Below are positions 27,076-36,031 of a stretch of 64,000 nucleotides of DNA, piece after piece; positions within the stretch are counted from its first letter, which is position 1; each line of letters begins with the position of its first letter. The stretch is from Mycolicibacterium sp. P9-64 (GTDB lineage: Bacteria > Actinomycetota > Actinomycetes > Mycobacteriales > Mycobacteriaceae): NCBI RefSeq assembly GCF_008329605.1, contig NZ_NPKO01000002.1, forward strand, positions 620,001 through 684,000. Direction: 5' to 3'. Below the pieces are notes generated by a model. That model was given only the letters and a program-made list of their open reading frames with translations, had not been told where the DNA came from and did not search any database. A program made the position numbers and the translations under genes.

Positions 27076-27669
27076 GTGAGTCAGCTGTCCTTCTTCTCGG
27101 CTGAGTCGATGCCGCCTTCGGTCGCCGACTTGACGGGGATCCTCGCTGCGGCGGGCCAGGTCGTCCTGGTCGGTAGCGGCGCGCAGCAGGGTGCGCGCTT
27201 GTCGGTGGTGGTTGATCGGTTGTGGCGCGCCGAAGCGCTCGCCGAGATGATCGCCGACACCGGGCTCGTCCCCGAGATCGGCCGCACTGACGAGAACACC
27301 CCGCTGGTGCGCACTGCGGTGGACCGCCGGTTGACGGCGATGGCCGCGGCCTGGACACGCGGCGCGGTGAAGACCGTCCCTCCGCACTGGTTGCCAGGGC
27401 CGAGGGAGCTGAGGGCCTGGACGTTGGCCGCTGGCGCGCCCGAGGCAAGCGACCGTTACCTGCTCGGACTCGACCCGCATGCGCCGGACACGCATACTGC
27501 CCTTGCATCGGCGATGATGCGGGTAGGAATCGCACCGACCTTGATTGGCACTCGTGGGACCCATCCCGCACTCCGGATCAGCGGTCGGCGGAGGCTGTTA
27601 CGCCTGGTAGAGAACGTGGGGGAACCTCCAGGCGGTACGGAGGCGTTTTCGCAGTGGCCACGGACCTGA
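27076..27669 (+). CDS. Conserved mycobacterial protein (Rv3647c homologue)
   Basis: 197 aa from GTG 27076. The N-terminal SVADLTGILAAAGQVVLVGS and RLSVVVDRLWRAEALAEMIA are conserved; there is a long Trp/Pro-rich middle (KTVPPHWLPGPRELRAWTLA). No catalytic motif or membrane helix is recognised. It lies immediately upstream of topA on the same strand, as in other mycobacteria. Function unknown. Confidence 0.8.
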   Translation: MSQLSFFSAESMPPSVADLTGILAAAGQVVLVGSGAQQGARLSVVVDRLWRAEALAEMIADTGLVPEIGRTDENTPLVRTAVDRRLTAMAAAWTRGAVKTVPPHWLPGPRELRAWTLAAGAPEASDRYLLGLDPHAPDTHTALASAMMRVGIAPTLIGTRGTHPALRISGRRRLLRLVENVGEPPGGTEAFSQWPRT

Positions 27670-27813
27670 GGTCCAGTACGGGGGAATCCAGTTTGCGTCG
27701 GCGCGCGCAGGATGCGAAGTTGGCTGCGGTTATCGTTGCCCGGAGTCACTGCGACCATGGACGCTCATCGTCCGGCGCACGGCTCGCGGCACAAGAGTGG
27801 AGTGTAGGAAGAG

Positions 27814-30648
27814 TTGGCTGACCAGGAGGGCGGCGGAAACGGTAGTGCGCCGCGTGGACGCGGCGCCGTCGTGCGACGACTCGTCATTGTCGAGTCGCCT
27901 ACCAAGGCGCGCAAAATAGCTGGTTACCTGGGGTCCAACTACATCGTTGAGTCCTCTCGCGGCCACATTCGCGACCTGCCCCGGGCCGCTGCGGACGTGC
28001 CCGCCAAGTACAAGTCGGAGCCCTGGGCCCGGCTCGGCGTGAACGTCGACGCCGACTTCGAACCGCTCTACATCATCAGCCCGGAGAAGAAGGGCACGGT
28101 CACCGAGCTCAAGGGTCTGCTCAAGGACGTCGACGAGCTCTACCTGGCCACGGACGGTGACCGCGAGGGTGAAGCGATCGCCTGGCACCTGCTGGAGACG
28201 CTCAAGCCCAGCGTCCCGGTCAAGCGCATGGTGTTCCACGAGATCACCGAACCCGCGATCCTTGCTGCCGCCGAAAACCCCCGCGACCTCGACATCGACT
28301 TGGTCGATGCGCAGGAGACGCGCCGCATCCTCGACCGCCTCTACGGCTACGAGGTCAGCCCCGTGCTGTGGAAGAAGGTGGCCCCGAAGCTCTCGGCCGG
28401 CCGCGTCCAGTCGGTCGCGACCAGGATCATCGTCCAGCGCGAACGCGAGCGCATGGCGTTCCGCAGCGCCGGCTACTGGGACGTCACCGCCGAGCTCGAC
28501 GCCAGCGTGTCGGACGCGCAGGCGTCGCCGCCGAAGTTCACCGCCAAGCTCAACCAGGTCGACGGCCGCCGCGTCGCGGCCGGCCGCGACTTCGACTCGT
28601 TGGGCGGACTCAAGAAGCCCGACGAGGTGCTGGTCCTCGACGAGGCAGCCGCGGGCGCGCTGGCCACGGGCCTGCGTGGCGCCCAGCTGACGGTGTCGTC
28701 GGTCGAGCAGAAGCCGTACACCCGCAAGCCGTACGCCCCGTTCATGACCTCGACGCTGCAGCAGGAGGCGGGTCGCAAGCTGCGGTTCTCCTCCGAGCGC
28801 TGCATGAGCATCGCGCAGCGGCTGTACGAGAACGGCTACATCACCTATATGCGTACCGACTCGACGACGCTGTCGCAGTCGGCCATCGATGCGGCCCGTA
28901 ACCAGGCCAGGCAGCTCTATGGCGAGGAGTACGTCCATCCGACGGCTCGCCAGTACACCCGCAAGGTGAAGAACGCCCAGGAGGCGCACGAGGCCATCAG
29001 GCCGGCGGGTGACGTGTTCCAGACGCCAGGTCAGCTGCACGCTCAGCTCGACACCGACGAGTTCCGGCTCTACGAGCTGATCTGGCAGCGGACCGTGGCT
29101 TCGCAGATGGCCGACGCCCGCGGCACCACGCTGTCGTTGCGGATCTCCGGAGCCGCCCGCTCCGGCGAGCAGGTCGTGTTCAGCGCCAGTGGCCGCACCA
29201 TCACGTTTGCCGGCTTCCTGAAGGCCTACGTCGAGAGCCTCGACGAGCAGGCCGGCGGTGAGGCCGACGACGCCGAGAGCCGGCTGCCGAACCTGACGCA
29301 GGGGCAGCGCGTCGACGCCGCCGATCTGACCGCTGACGGGCACACCACCAGCCCGCCTGCGCGCTACACCGAGGCGTCGCTGATCAAGTCGCTCGAAGAG
29401 CTCGGCATCGGCCGCCCGTCGACGTATTCGTCGATCATCAAGACGATCCAGGACCGCGGCTACGTTCACAAGAAGGGCAGCGCGCTGGTCCCGTCGTGGG
29501 TGGCGTTCGCGGTGACGGGTCTGCTGGAACAGCACTTCGGGCGGTTGGTCGACTACGACTTCACCGCCGCCATGGAGGACGAGCTCGACGAGATCGCCTC
29601 AGGCCACGAGCGAAGGACCAACTGGCTCAACAACTTCTACTTCGGCGGCGAGCACGGCGTCGAAGGGTCGATTGCCCGCGCTGGCGGGCTGAAGAAGCTC
29701 GTCGGCGGCAACCTCGAGGACATCGACGCCCGAGAAGTCAACTCCATCAAGCTGTTCGACGATTCCGAGGGGCGCGCCGTCAACGTCCGGGTCGGGCGAA
29801 ACGGCCCGTACTTGGAGCGCATGGTCATTGATCCTGATGCTCCGGACAATGCCTTGAAGCCGCAGCGGGCGAACCTCAAGGACGACCTGACGCCCGACGA
29901 GCTCACGCTCGAGCTTGCCGAGAAGCTCTTCGCCACACCGCAGGAAGGGCGCTCGCTCGGCATCGACCCCGTGAGCGGTCACGAGATCCTGGCCAAGGAC
30001 GGCCGCTACGGCCCGTACGTGACCGAGGTGCTTCCCGAGCCGCCAGAGGATCCCGACGCGGGCGTCGGCGCCAAGAAGGCCAAGAAGCCGACCGGCCCCA
30101 AGCCGCGCACCGGATCATTGCTGCGCTCCATGGATCTGGAGACGGTCACCCTCGAAGACGCCCTGAAGCTGCTGTCCCTGCCGCGCGTGGTCGGGGTGGA
30201 CCCGGCCAACAACGAGGAGATCACCGCGCAGAACGGGCGTTACGGCCCATACCTGAAGCGCGGCACCGACTCTCGATCGCTGGCCAACGAAGACCAGATG
30301 TTCACCGTCACCCTCGAAGAGGCGTTGAAGATCTATGCCGAGCCCAAGCGGCGCGGCGGACAGGGCGCGGCCACGCCGCCGCTGCGCGAGCTCGGCACCG
30401 ATCCCGTGTCGGAGAAGCCGATGGTGATCAAGGACGGCCGGTTCGGCCCCTACGTCACCGACGGCGAGACCAACGCCAGCCTGCGCAAGGGCGACGACGT
30501 CCTGTCGATCACCGACGCCAGGGCGTCGGAGTTGCTCGCCGATCGTCGTGCTCGCGGACCCGCCAAGAAGACGGCGAAGAAGGCCGCAGCGAAGAAGGCG
30601 CCTGCCAAGAAGGCGCCTGCCAAGAAGGCGCCAGCCAAGAAGGCCTAG
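27814..30648 (+). CDS. topA: DNA topoisomerase I
   Basis: 944-aa type IA topoisomerase that relaxes negative supercoils. The Toprim domain is VIVESPTKARKIAGYLG with DGDREGEAIAWH, and the catalytic Tyr345 is in YITYMRTDSTT. The C-terminal half has the mycobacterial, zinc-free repeats (GRYGPYVTE, GRYGPYLKR, GRFGPYVTD) and a Lys-rich tail of KKAPA units that aids DNA binding and processivity. TTG 27814 is the start, with GGAAGA upstream, matching M. tuberculosis TopA. Its stop overlaps the convergent cyclase stop (CTAG). Confidence 0.97.
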   Translation: MADQEGGGNGSAPRGRGAVVRRLVIVESPTKARKIAGYLGSNYIVESSRGHIRDLPRAAADVPAKYKSEPWARLGVNVDADFEPLYIISPEKKGTVTELKGLLKDVDELYLATDGDREGEAIAWHLLETLKPSVPVKRMVFHEITEPAILAAAENPRDLDIDLVDAQETRRILDRLYGYEVSPVLWKKVAPKLSAGRVQSVATRIIVQRERERMAFRSAGYWDVTAELDASVSDAQASPPKFTAKLNQVDGRRVAAGRDFDSLGGLKKPDEVLVLDEAAAGALATGLRGAQLTVSSVEQKPYTRKPYAPFMTSTLQQEAGRKLRFSSERCMSIAQRLYENGYITYMRTDSTTLSQSAIDAARNQARQLYGEEYVHPTARQYTRKVKNAQEAHEAIRPAGDVFQTPGQLHAQLDTDEFRLYELIWQRTVASQMADARGTTLSLRISGAARSGEQVVFSASGRTITFAGFLKAYVESLDEQAGGEADDAESRLPNLTQGQRVDAADLTADGHTTSPPARYTEASLIKSLEELGIGRPSTYSSIIKTIQDRGYVHKKGSALVPSWVAFAVTGLLEQHFGRLVDYDFTAAMEDELDEIASGHERRTNWLNNFYFGGEHGVEGSIARAGGLKKLVGGNLEDIDAREVNSIKLFDDSEGRAVNVRVGRNGPYLERMVIDPDAPDNALKPQRANLKDDLTPDELTLELAEKLFATPQEGRSLGIDPVSGHEILAKDGRYGPYVTEVLPEPPEDPDAGVGAKKAKKPTGPKPRTGSLLRSMDLETVTLEDALKLLSLPRVVGVDPANNEEITAQNGRYGPYLKRGTDSRSLANEDQMFTVTLEEALKIYAEPKRRGGQGAATPPLRELGTDPVSEKPMVIKDGRFGPYVTDGETNASLRKGDDVLSITDARASELLADRRARGPAKKTAKKAAAKKAPAKKAPAKKAPAKKA

Positions 30649-32237
30649 CGTTCGCGCTGCAGCTCGCTCGGAACTTCTTCCGGCGCAGCCAGATTCACCG
30701 GCCTTGCCAACTGGGTCGGGGCGAGGCGGCCACGCAGTTCGACGATCTCGCCGACGTCCCAGCACAGCGCCTCGGCGTCCAGAGCGCCGCTGACGGCGAT
30801 CGCCGATGCCAGCACGTGGCCCTGCTCCAGCTTGGCCAGCTCGGTGAGCCGGGCGGCCTCGTTGACGGGGTCGCCGATCACGGTGTACTCGAAGCGGGCC
30901 TGTGCGCCGATGTGGCCCGCGATGGCGCGGCCTGCCGAGACACCGATGCCGAAGTCGGTCTGGCCCAACACCTCAACGAGATCGTCGTGCAGTTCGCGGG
31001 ACGCTGCGAGTGCCGCGCCCGATGCGTCGGGGTGTTCGATGGGCGCGCCGAAGATGGCCAGCGCCGCGTCGCCCTGGAACTTGTTGACGAACCCGCCGTG
31101 CCGGTTCACGGTGTCCACGATGATCTGGAAGAACTCGTTGAGCAGGCTGACGACCTCGGAGGCCGGCTTGGTCGACGCGAGTTCAGTCGAGCCGACCAGG
31201 TCGACGAACAGCACCGCGACGTCGCGTTCCTGGCCACCGAGTTCGGTACCACGTTCGAGCGCGCGGCGGGCGACGTCCTCGCCGACGTAGCGGCCGAACA
31301 GGTCCCGGAGCCGTTGCCGCTCGGCCAGATCGCGGACCATGTCGTTGAATCCGGCCTGCAGCAGCCCGAGTTCGCTGGCGTCGTAGATCTGCATGTGGGC
31401 GTTGTAGTTGCCGCGCTGGACCTCACCGAGCGCCCAGCGCAGCTGCCGAAGCGGGTCGGCGATCGACATCGCGACGAGCACCGTGCCCGCCAGTCCGATC
31501 ACCAGGGCGGTGACGGACAGCAGCAGGATCGGGGTGTTGAGCCGCTCGGCAGGCGCGGTCAGGATCTCGAACTTGCTCGCGACGAGGGCCAGCAGGATCG
31601 CCAGGACGGGCACCGCGGTGGACAGCACCCAGGTCAGCACCTGGCGCTGGATCACGCCGGGCGCGCGGAAGGCCTCGGGCACGCCGCCGCGCAGAGCTGC
31701 GACGGCGACGGGCCGCAGCACGCGCTCGGACTGCAGGTAGCCGATGATCGCGGTGGCTGTGGCGCCGAGGCCGGAGGCGACTGCCACGACAGGGGCGGAA
31801 TGGCTGGCGACGGGCCAGCTGGCGACGATGAACACCACCGAGCCGAGGAGCCAGTTCGAAACGCTGATCACGGACCGGTAGAAGGGCATCTTCAGGGCCC
31901 GCACGCGAGCCAGCTCGGTGACGTCGGCGTCGCCGTCCACCAAAAGGGTGTCGCGACGCTGCCAGCGAATGACGGGCACCAGCAGGCGCAGCGTCAGCCA
32001 GGACGCGACGGTGAACGAGACGAACAGGTAGCCGAGGAACACGGCCAGGTTGAATGCGGGCAGGTCCTGCAGCTGCACGCGGTCCTCTGGGGGCAGCCCG
32101 AAACGGAGGAACCCGAAGACCAACAGGGCGCCGATGATGTCGGCCTGCAGCATGCCCAGCAAGAAGACCGGCCAGGGCGTACGCGCGACCCAACGCACCA
32201 GGGCGGTGATTCGCCCAATCCGTATCGCCTCGGTCAC
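30645..32237 (-). CDS. Membrane class III adenylate cyclase with HAMP domain (Rv3645)
   Basis: 530 aa. Six hydrophobic helices fill the first about 290 residues. A HAMP linker (SIADPLRQLRWALGEVQRGN) follows, then a guanylyl/adenylyl cyclase domain with metal Asp in VLFVDLVGSTE, substrate Lys/Asp in FVNKFQGDAALAIFG, and transition-state Asn/Arg in VNEAARL. It makes cAMP, presumably feeding Crp; in M. tuberculosis Rv3645 is a main cAMP source during fatty-acid growth. GTG 32237 has TACGGT 6 nt upstream (leaderless). A frame reaching 33359 overlaps holB and is rejected. Confidence 0.92.
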   Translation of the reverse strand: MTEAIRIGRITALVRWVARTPWPVFLLGMLQADIIGALLVFGFLRFGLPPEDRVQLQDLPAFNLAVFLGYLFVSFTVASWLTLRLLVPVIRWQRRDTLLVDGDADVTELARVRALKMPFYRSVISVSNWLLGSVVFIVASWPVASHSAPVVAVASGLGATATAIIGYLQSERVLRPVAVAALRGGVPEAFRAPGVIQRQVLTWVLSTAVPVLAILLALVASKFEILTAPAERLNTPILLLSVTALVIGLAGTVLVAMSIADPLRQLRWALGEVQRGNYNAHMQIYDASELGLLQAGFNDMVRDLAERQRLRDLFGRYVGEDVARRALERGTELGGQERDVAVLFVDLVGSTELASTKPASEVVSLLNEFFQIIVDTVNRHGGFVNKFQGDAALAIFGAPIEHPDASGAALAASRELHDDLVEVLGQTDFGIGVSAGRAIAGHIGAQARFEYTVIGDPVNEAARLTELAKLEQGHVLASAIAVSGALDAEALCWDVGEIVELRGRLAPTQLARPVNLAAPEEVPSELQRER

Positions 32238-32321
32238 GTGACAACCGTATCGGGCGATGGGGACGTGTATCGCCGCTGTCTGAAAGCTCGTGTCGGGTTC
32301 GGACACTAGTGTTGGGTCCCG

Positions 32322-33530
32322 ATGAGCGGTGTTTTCTCGCGTCTGGTGGGCCAGGACGCCGTCGAGGCAGAGTTGGTGGCCGCAGCGACGGCGGCCCGCG
32401 GTGATTCCTCTCACAGTGGACTCACAACTGGAAACATGACCCATGCGTGGTTGATCACGGGTCCGCCGGGGTCCGGGCGGTCGATTGCTGCGCTCTGCTT
32501 CGCAGCGGCGCTGCAGTGCACGTCGGACGGCGTACCCGGCTGCGGGGAGTGCAGGGCCTGCACGACGACGATGGCGGGCACGCACGGCGACGTGCGCCGG
32601 ATCATTCCCGAGGGCCTGTCGATCGGCGTCGACGAGATGCGCAACATCGTGCAGATCGCCTCGCGAAGGCCCGGGATGGGCCGCTGGCAGGTCGTGGTCG
32701 TCGAGGATGCCGACCGGTTGACGGAAGGTGCGGCGAACGCCCTGCTCAAGGTGGTCGAGGAGCCGCCACCGTCGACGGTGTTCCTGCTGTGCGCGCCGTC
32801 TGTGGATCCCGAGGACATCTCGATCACCCTGCGGTCGCGCTGCCGCCACGTCGCGTTGGTGACGCCCCGCGTGGACGCGATCGCGCAGGTACTGATCGAC
32901 AACGACGGCCTGTCGGACGCCGACGCGCGGTGGGCGGCGTCCGTCAGCGGCGGGCACGTGGGCCGGGCGAGGCGGCTGGCCACCGACGAGCAGGCGCGCA
33001 GGCGCAGGGAGCGCGCCCTGGGCCTGGCCCGCGACGCGGCAACCCCGACGCGCGCCTATGCGGCCGCCGAGGAGCTGGTGGCGACCGCGGAGGACGAGGC
33101 GAAGGCGCTGACGGGCGACCGCAACGAGGTCGAGACCGAGGAGCTGCGCACGGCGCTGGGAGCGGGCGGCACCGGAAAGGGCACCGCGGGAGCCCTGCGC
33201 GGGGCGGCGGGTGCGCTGAAGGACCTTGAGAAGCGGCAGAAGTCCCGTCACACCAGGGCGTCGCGCGATGCCCTCGACCGGGCGCTGATCGACCTCGCCA
33301 CCTACTTCCGCGATGCGCTGCTGGTGTCGGCCGGGGCAGGCACCGTGGCGGCCAACCACCCCGACATGGCCGACAAGGTCGCCTCGATGGCGGCGGTCGT
33401 GCCGCCCGACCGGCTGCTGCGCTGCATCGAGGCGGTGCTGGAGTGCCGGGAGGCGCTCGCGGTGAACGTGAAGCCGAAGTTTGCCGTGGACGCGATGGTG
33501 GCGACCGTTGGGCAGGCGCTCCGCAGCTGA
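32322..33530 (+). CDS. holB: DNA polymerase III delta-prime subunit (clamp loader)
   Basis: 402 aa. Begins MSGVFSRLVGQDAVEAELVA, then the P-loop-like LITGPPGSGRSIAA, zinc-binding cysteines in CTSDGVPGCGECRACTT, and a sensor region SVDPEDISITLRSRCRHV with SRC motif. These mark the delta-prime/gamma clamp-loader family. Divergent from the adenylate cyclase and followed by tRNA-Thr. Confidence 0.9.
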   Translation: MSGVFSRLVGQDAVEAELVAAATAARGDSSHSGLTTGNMTHAWLITGPPGSGRSIAALCFAAALQCTSDGVPGCGECRACTTTMAGTHGDVRRIIPEGLSIGVDEMRNIVQIASRRPGMGRWQVVVVEDADRLTEGAANALLKVVEEPPPSTVFLLCAPSVDPEDISITLRSRCRHVALVTPRVDAIAQVLIDNDGLSDADARWAASVSGGHVGRARRLATDEQARRRRERALGLARDAATPTRAYAAAEELVATAEDEAKALTGDRNEVETEELRTALGAGGTGKGTAGALRGAAGALKDLEKRQKSRHTRASRDALDRALIDLATYFRDALLVSAGAGTVAANHPDMADKVASMAAVVPPDRLLRCIEAVLECREALAVNVKPKFAVDAMVATVGQALRS

Positions 33531-33589
33531 CTTGGGCGGCTGGTGTGCCCTGCCGTAGACTCGTCCCGCCCGGGCGTCAGACCGGGTAC

Positions 33590-33662
33590 GCCGCCCTAGC
33601 TCAGTCGGTAGAGCATCTCACTCGTAATGAGAAGGTCAGGAGTTCGATTCTCCTGGGCGGCT
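33590..33662 (+). tRNA. tRNA-Thr (anticodon CGT)
   Basis: 73 nt. Acceptor GCCGCCC pairs with GGGCGGC, D-arm TAGCTCAGTCGGTAGAGCA, anticodon stem TCTCA/TGAGA around loop CTCGTAA (anticodon CGT, decoding ACG), T-arm AGGAG-TTCGATT-CTCCT. No CCA is encoded; discriminator T. The accessory block starts right after it. Confidence 0.97.
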
Positions 33663-33686
33663 CCCTTTTTGCCTGATTGCGTCCCG

Positions 33687-33742
33687 CGAGCGTGCGCCCG
33701 TGGCGACGGATCGCGGTTTTCTTCGACCTCAGCGCACGCTCG
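33687..33742. terminator. 11-bp inverted repeat downstream of tRNA-Thr
   Basis: CGAGCGTGCGC (33687-33697) and GCGCACGCTCG (33732-33742) are perfect complements. The right arm overlaps the stop of the convergent pseudogene. It likely served as a bidirectional terminator. Confidence 0.45.
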
Positions 33743-34072
33743 ACGGGTAGACCGTCGTCAGGTGTGTCAGCGCGGACTTCTCTGGCATGTAGCCGTCGTG
33801 AGGGCCCCACACGATGAGCGCAGGCGGTTGGACTCCCGCAGATGGGTCTGCTCCCGTGCGAACCAGTGCAGCGTCGACATCAGCGACCAGTGCAGCGCGA
33901 TCGTGCGCCTGGCGGCCGGACCGGGGTTCTCCCACGACTCCTTCAGAAAGTCGTACTTCGGACCGAAGGCGTCTTCGTAGATGTCGCCGTTCTGGATTTT
34001 CAAGCCAGCGACGCGGGTCAGGGTAGACAGGGCCAGGCGGAAACCGAACTGCGAGCCGTAGTCGTGGAGTCA
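33729..34072 (-). pseudogene. Fragment of an alpha/beta hydrolase (dehalogenase/epoxide hydrolase-like)
   Basis: On the minus strand one frame gives LHDYGSQFGFRLALSTLTR (nucleophile elbow) and cap-domain sequence IYEDAFGPKYDFLKESWENP, running directly from an in-frame TGA at its 5' edge. Around 33820 the similarity switches frame to PALIVWGPHDGYMPEKSA (acid loop) and ends YPSSVR-stop. The N-terminal oxyanion region, the catalytic His and a continuous frame are absent, so it is a truncated, frameshifted remnant. It marks the tRNA-proximal edge of the accessory block. Confidence 0.65.
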
Positions 34073-34133
34073 GATGGCGGATGGGTGCGGACGTGAACTG
34101 CACACGCTTGCCCATTGCCGTTGTGGGGCAGGG

Positions 34134-34970
34134 CTAAACGGTCACTTTGGTTGGTAAGGGCCAGCCGGGGCTGGGTGGTGACGTCGGGAAGTCGCTTCGG
34201 GGGTGTTGGCCGCTCGCTAGGACGACACGCCGTTCCGCCGGATCGGGAGCGTCGGCGACGCACTTAGCCAAGTCCGAATCGTATGTCGGCCACAGACCTC
34301 CGAACTTTGGGTCGCTCTTGGCGAAGGAATCGAGCAGACCTGTGATCTTCCAGTCGCCAAACACGTTATCTATGGGCGCGGGCGCGGGCGCGGGCGCCGG
34401 TCCGGTTTGTGGCGGCAGTGACATGCCTGCGTTGGGTGGCGCGGTCAGCAACAAGCGAAAGACGTCGATGCCATCGTCGGTGGCGAAGGCCTCTGCAACG
34501 CTTGAGAACGAGCCGTTCTCGTTCTCGTGAGCGAGGCGGTAGCGGTAGAAGCAGAGGTCGGCGATCAGTGCGTCGTCAGTGCGGGCGACAGATTGGATCA
34601 TGAAGCGATTGGTTCCCACCGGGGGGTCATTGACGGGGCCCCGGTTGACGTCTGGTCGCAGATTCGACGTCAACAGGTCGTGACCTTCTTGAGGTTTCTT
34701 GGCGACAGCTTGGTCGAAGCCAGGGTATGCGTAGTCGAGGCTGCCCATCGTTTGGCCGTCGAGACGCGATTCGAAATAGGCGCGGATAGGAACTGCCGGG
34801 CCGCTTGCGAGGTCAATTCCTGGACTCGCGGTCCAGTGAAAACTCTGTTCACTCAGAGGGCCGCTGGATCGATCGACGGTCGTCTTGTCTCCGTTCGACG
34901 AGTTGCAGGCGGTGAGCACCATGAGAATCGTCAAAGGGATAGTGCCCCAGCGAAGATCGCGGAATGTCAT
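34134..34970 (-). CDS. Predicted lipoprotein A, paralogue of the neighbouring lipoprotein
   Basis: 278 aa. Signal peptide with lipobox LTAC (Cys22). After a Ser-rich linker, FHWTASPGIDLASGPAVPIR and AYFESRLDGQTMGSLDYAYP align by eye with the next lipoprotein (FHWSAEPQIDL, VRAYLESYD, DNAYPGFLD). A later Pro/Ala linker (QTGPAPAPAPAPIDNVFGDW) is also shared. No enzyme motif. Probably exported and membrane-anchored. Belongs with the adjacent T7SS-cargo-like gene. It lacks a close relative in the M. tuberculosis syntenic region, as far as I recall. Confidence 0.7.
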   Translation of the reverse strand: MTFRDLRWGTIPLTILMVLTACNSSNGDKTTVDRSSGPLSEQSFHWTASPGIDLASGPAVPIRAYFESRLDGQTMGSLDYAYPGFDQAVAKKPQEGHDLLTSNLRPDVNRGPVNDPPVGTNRFMIQSVARTDDALIADLCFYRYRLAHENENGSFSSVAEAFATDDGIDVFRLLLTAPPNAGMSLPPQTGPAPAPAPAPIDNVFGDWKITGLLDSFAKSDPKFGGLWPTYDSDLAKCVADAPDPAERRVVLASGQHPRSDFPTSPPSPGWPLPTKVTV

Positions 34971-35140
34971 TTCGTTGCCACCGCAAGGCGATCGTACTGG
35001 CTGCCGAAGGCGTCGCTTGAGTTCCGATCGGCACCCACGATTTGGTCGATCCTGGCGTTCACCTTGTCTCCGTAGACTTAGCGAGATCGTTAGTCACGAC
35101 GATCGGAGCGGTAAGGATTCAATTCCCCTGCGCTGCGCGC

Positions 35141-36031
35141 TCATTTGCTGTCCGTTGGCCAACCGGGGATCGCCTCGCCATGTGCCGGTGGTTGGTCCTT
35201 GAAGCCCGTCATCATGGCGATGCGCTGTTCCCTGTTCATGGGCATGGCGTTCTCGCAGCGCTGCTGTAATTCTGGACTGGGGAACTGTTCAGCGTCGGGT
35301 CCGATGGCGGGACCCCAGCCCGACGTGCTCGCCCCCGTGAAGAACCAACTGCCAAACACGTCGTTTTCGGGAGCGGGTGCAGGTCCAGATTGGGGTGTGG
35401 TCACGGGCGGGCTGGGGTTGCGGCCGACGCGTCCCCCGTTTTCTTTGAACTCGATGCGATATGTGAAGACGCCGCTGTCGGTGGGCCGAAATGGTTGTGC
35501 CGTCGCGTCATTGACGCCGATGGCCACGAACTTGCCAGGCTTGGCCGTGCTTTCCATGAAATGTGCGAACTCGCCCATGCAGACGATTGCGCGGTAGCCA
35601 TCAGCGATTTGATCGAGCTCCAAGAGATGAAATATCTGGTATCCGAAGTGGGGCCTTGCATCTCGAGCAGTCTTGGTTATTCCTACGCCCAGTGGCCGAA
35701 TCTGGATGAGTTGCTGTGGGGAGTTGGCGCCCGGCTCCTGATTTTCAGGAGTTGCGTCGAGAAACCCTGGGTACGCATTGTCCATGGAAAAGGTGAACCA
35801 TGCGGTGTCATACGATTCGAGGTAGGCCCGAACGACCATGGCAGGCGCGGTGGTGAGGTCTATTTGAGGTTCGGCACTCCAATGAAATCGAAAGTCGTTC
35901 AGCAAGGGCGGCCAGTTCTTGAACTGAGAAGTGGCCGTGGGCGTTTCGGTTGGGCTGACTTCGGATGATGGCGCACATGCGCAGGTGATCCCGAGCGACA
36001 GCACCGCCAGGGCGGTCAAGGCCTTCTTCAT
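35141..36031 (-). CDS. Predicted lipoprotein B, paralogue of lipoprotein A
   Basis: 296 aa from ATG 36031, whose ATGA overlaps the stop of the large upstream gene, fixing the start. Signal peptide MKKALTALAVLSLGITCACA; the lipobox is weak (Cys17 or Cys19). Shares FRFHWSAEPQIDLTTAPAMV, DNAYPGFLDATPE and a PAPAPENDVFGSWFFTG segment with lipoprotein A, so the two arose by duplication. It is translationally coupled to the T7SS-cargo-like protein, which implies a joint function such as a membrane receptor, chaperone or immunity partner. Confidence 0.75.
   Translation of the reverse strand: MKKALTALAVLSLGITCACAPSSEVSPTETPTATSQFKNWPPLLNDFRFHWSAEPQIDLTTAPAMVVRAYLESYDTAWFTFSMDNAYPGFLDATPENQEPGANSPQQLIQIRPLGVGITKTARDARPHFGYQIFHLLELDQIADGYRAIVCMGEFAHFMESTAKPGKFVAIGVNDATAQPFRPTDSGVFTYRIEFKENGGRVGRNPSPPVTTPQSGPAPAPENDVFGSWFFTGASTSGWGPAIGPDAEQFPSPELQQRCENAMPMNREQRIAMMTGFKDQPPAHGEAIPGWPTDSK

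Noticed and set aside
27730..29535. 601-codon minus-strand frame opposite topA
   Set aside because: Antisense shadow of topA with no recognisable motif.
30590..30640. KKAPA-coding repeats as an independent minisatellite
   Set aside because: They encode the usual Lys-rich C-terminal tail of mycobacterial TopA.
32238..33359. Adenylate cyclase extended to 904 residues
   Set aside because: The extension runs antisense through holB. A leaderless box supports GTG 32237.
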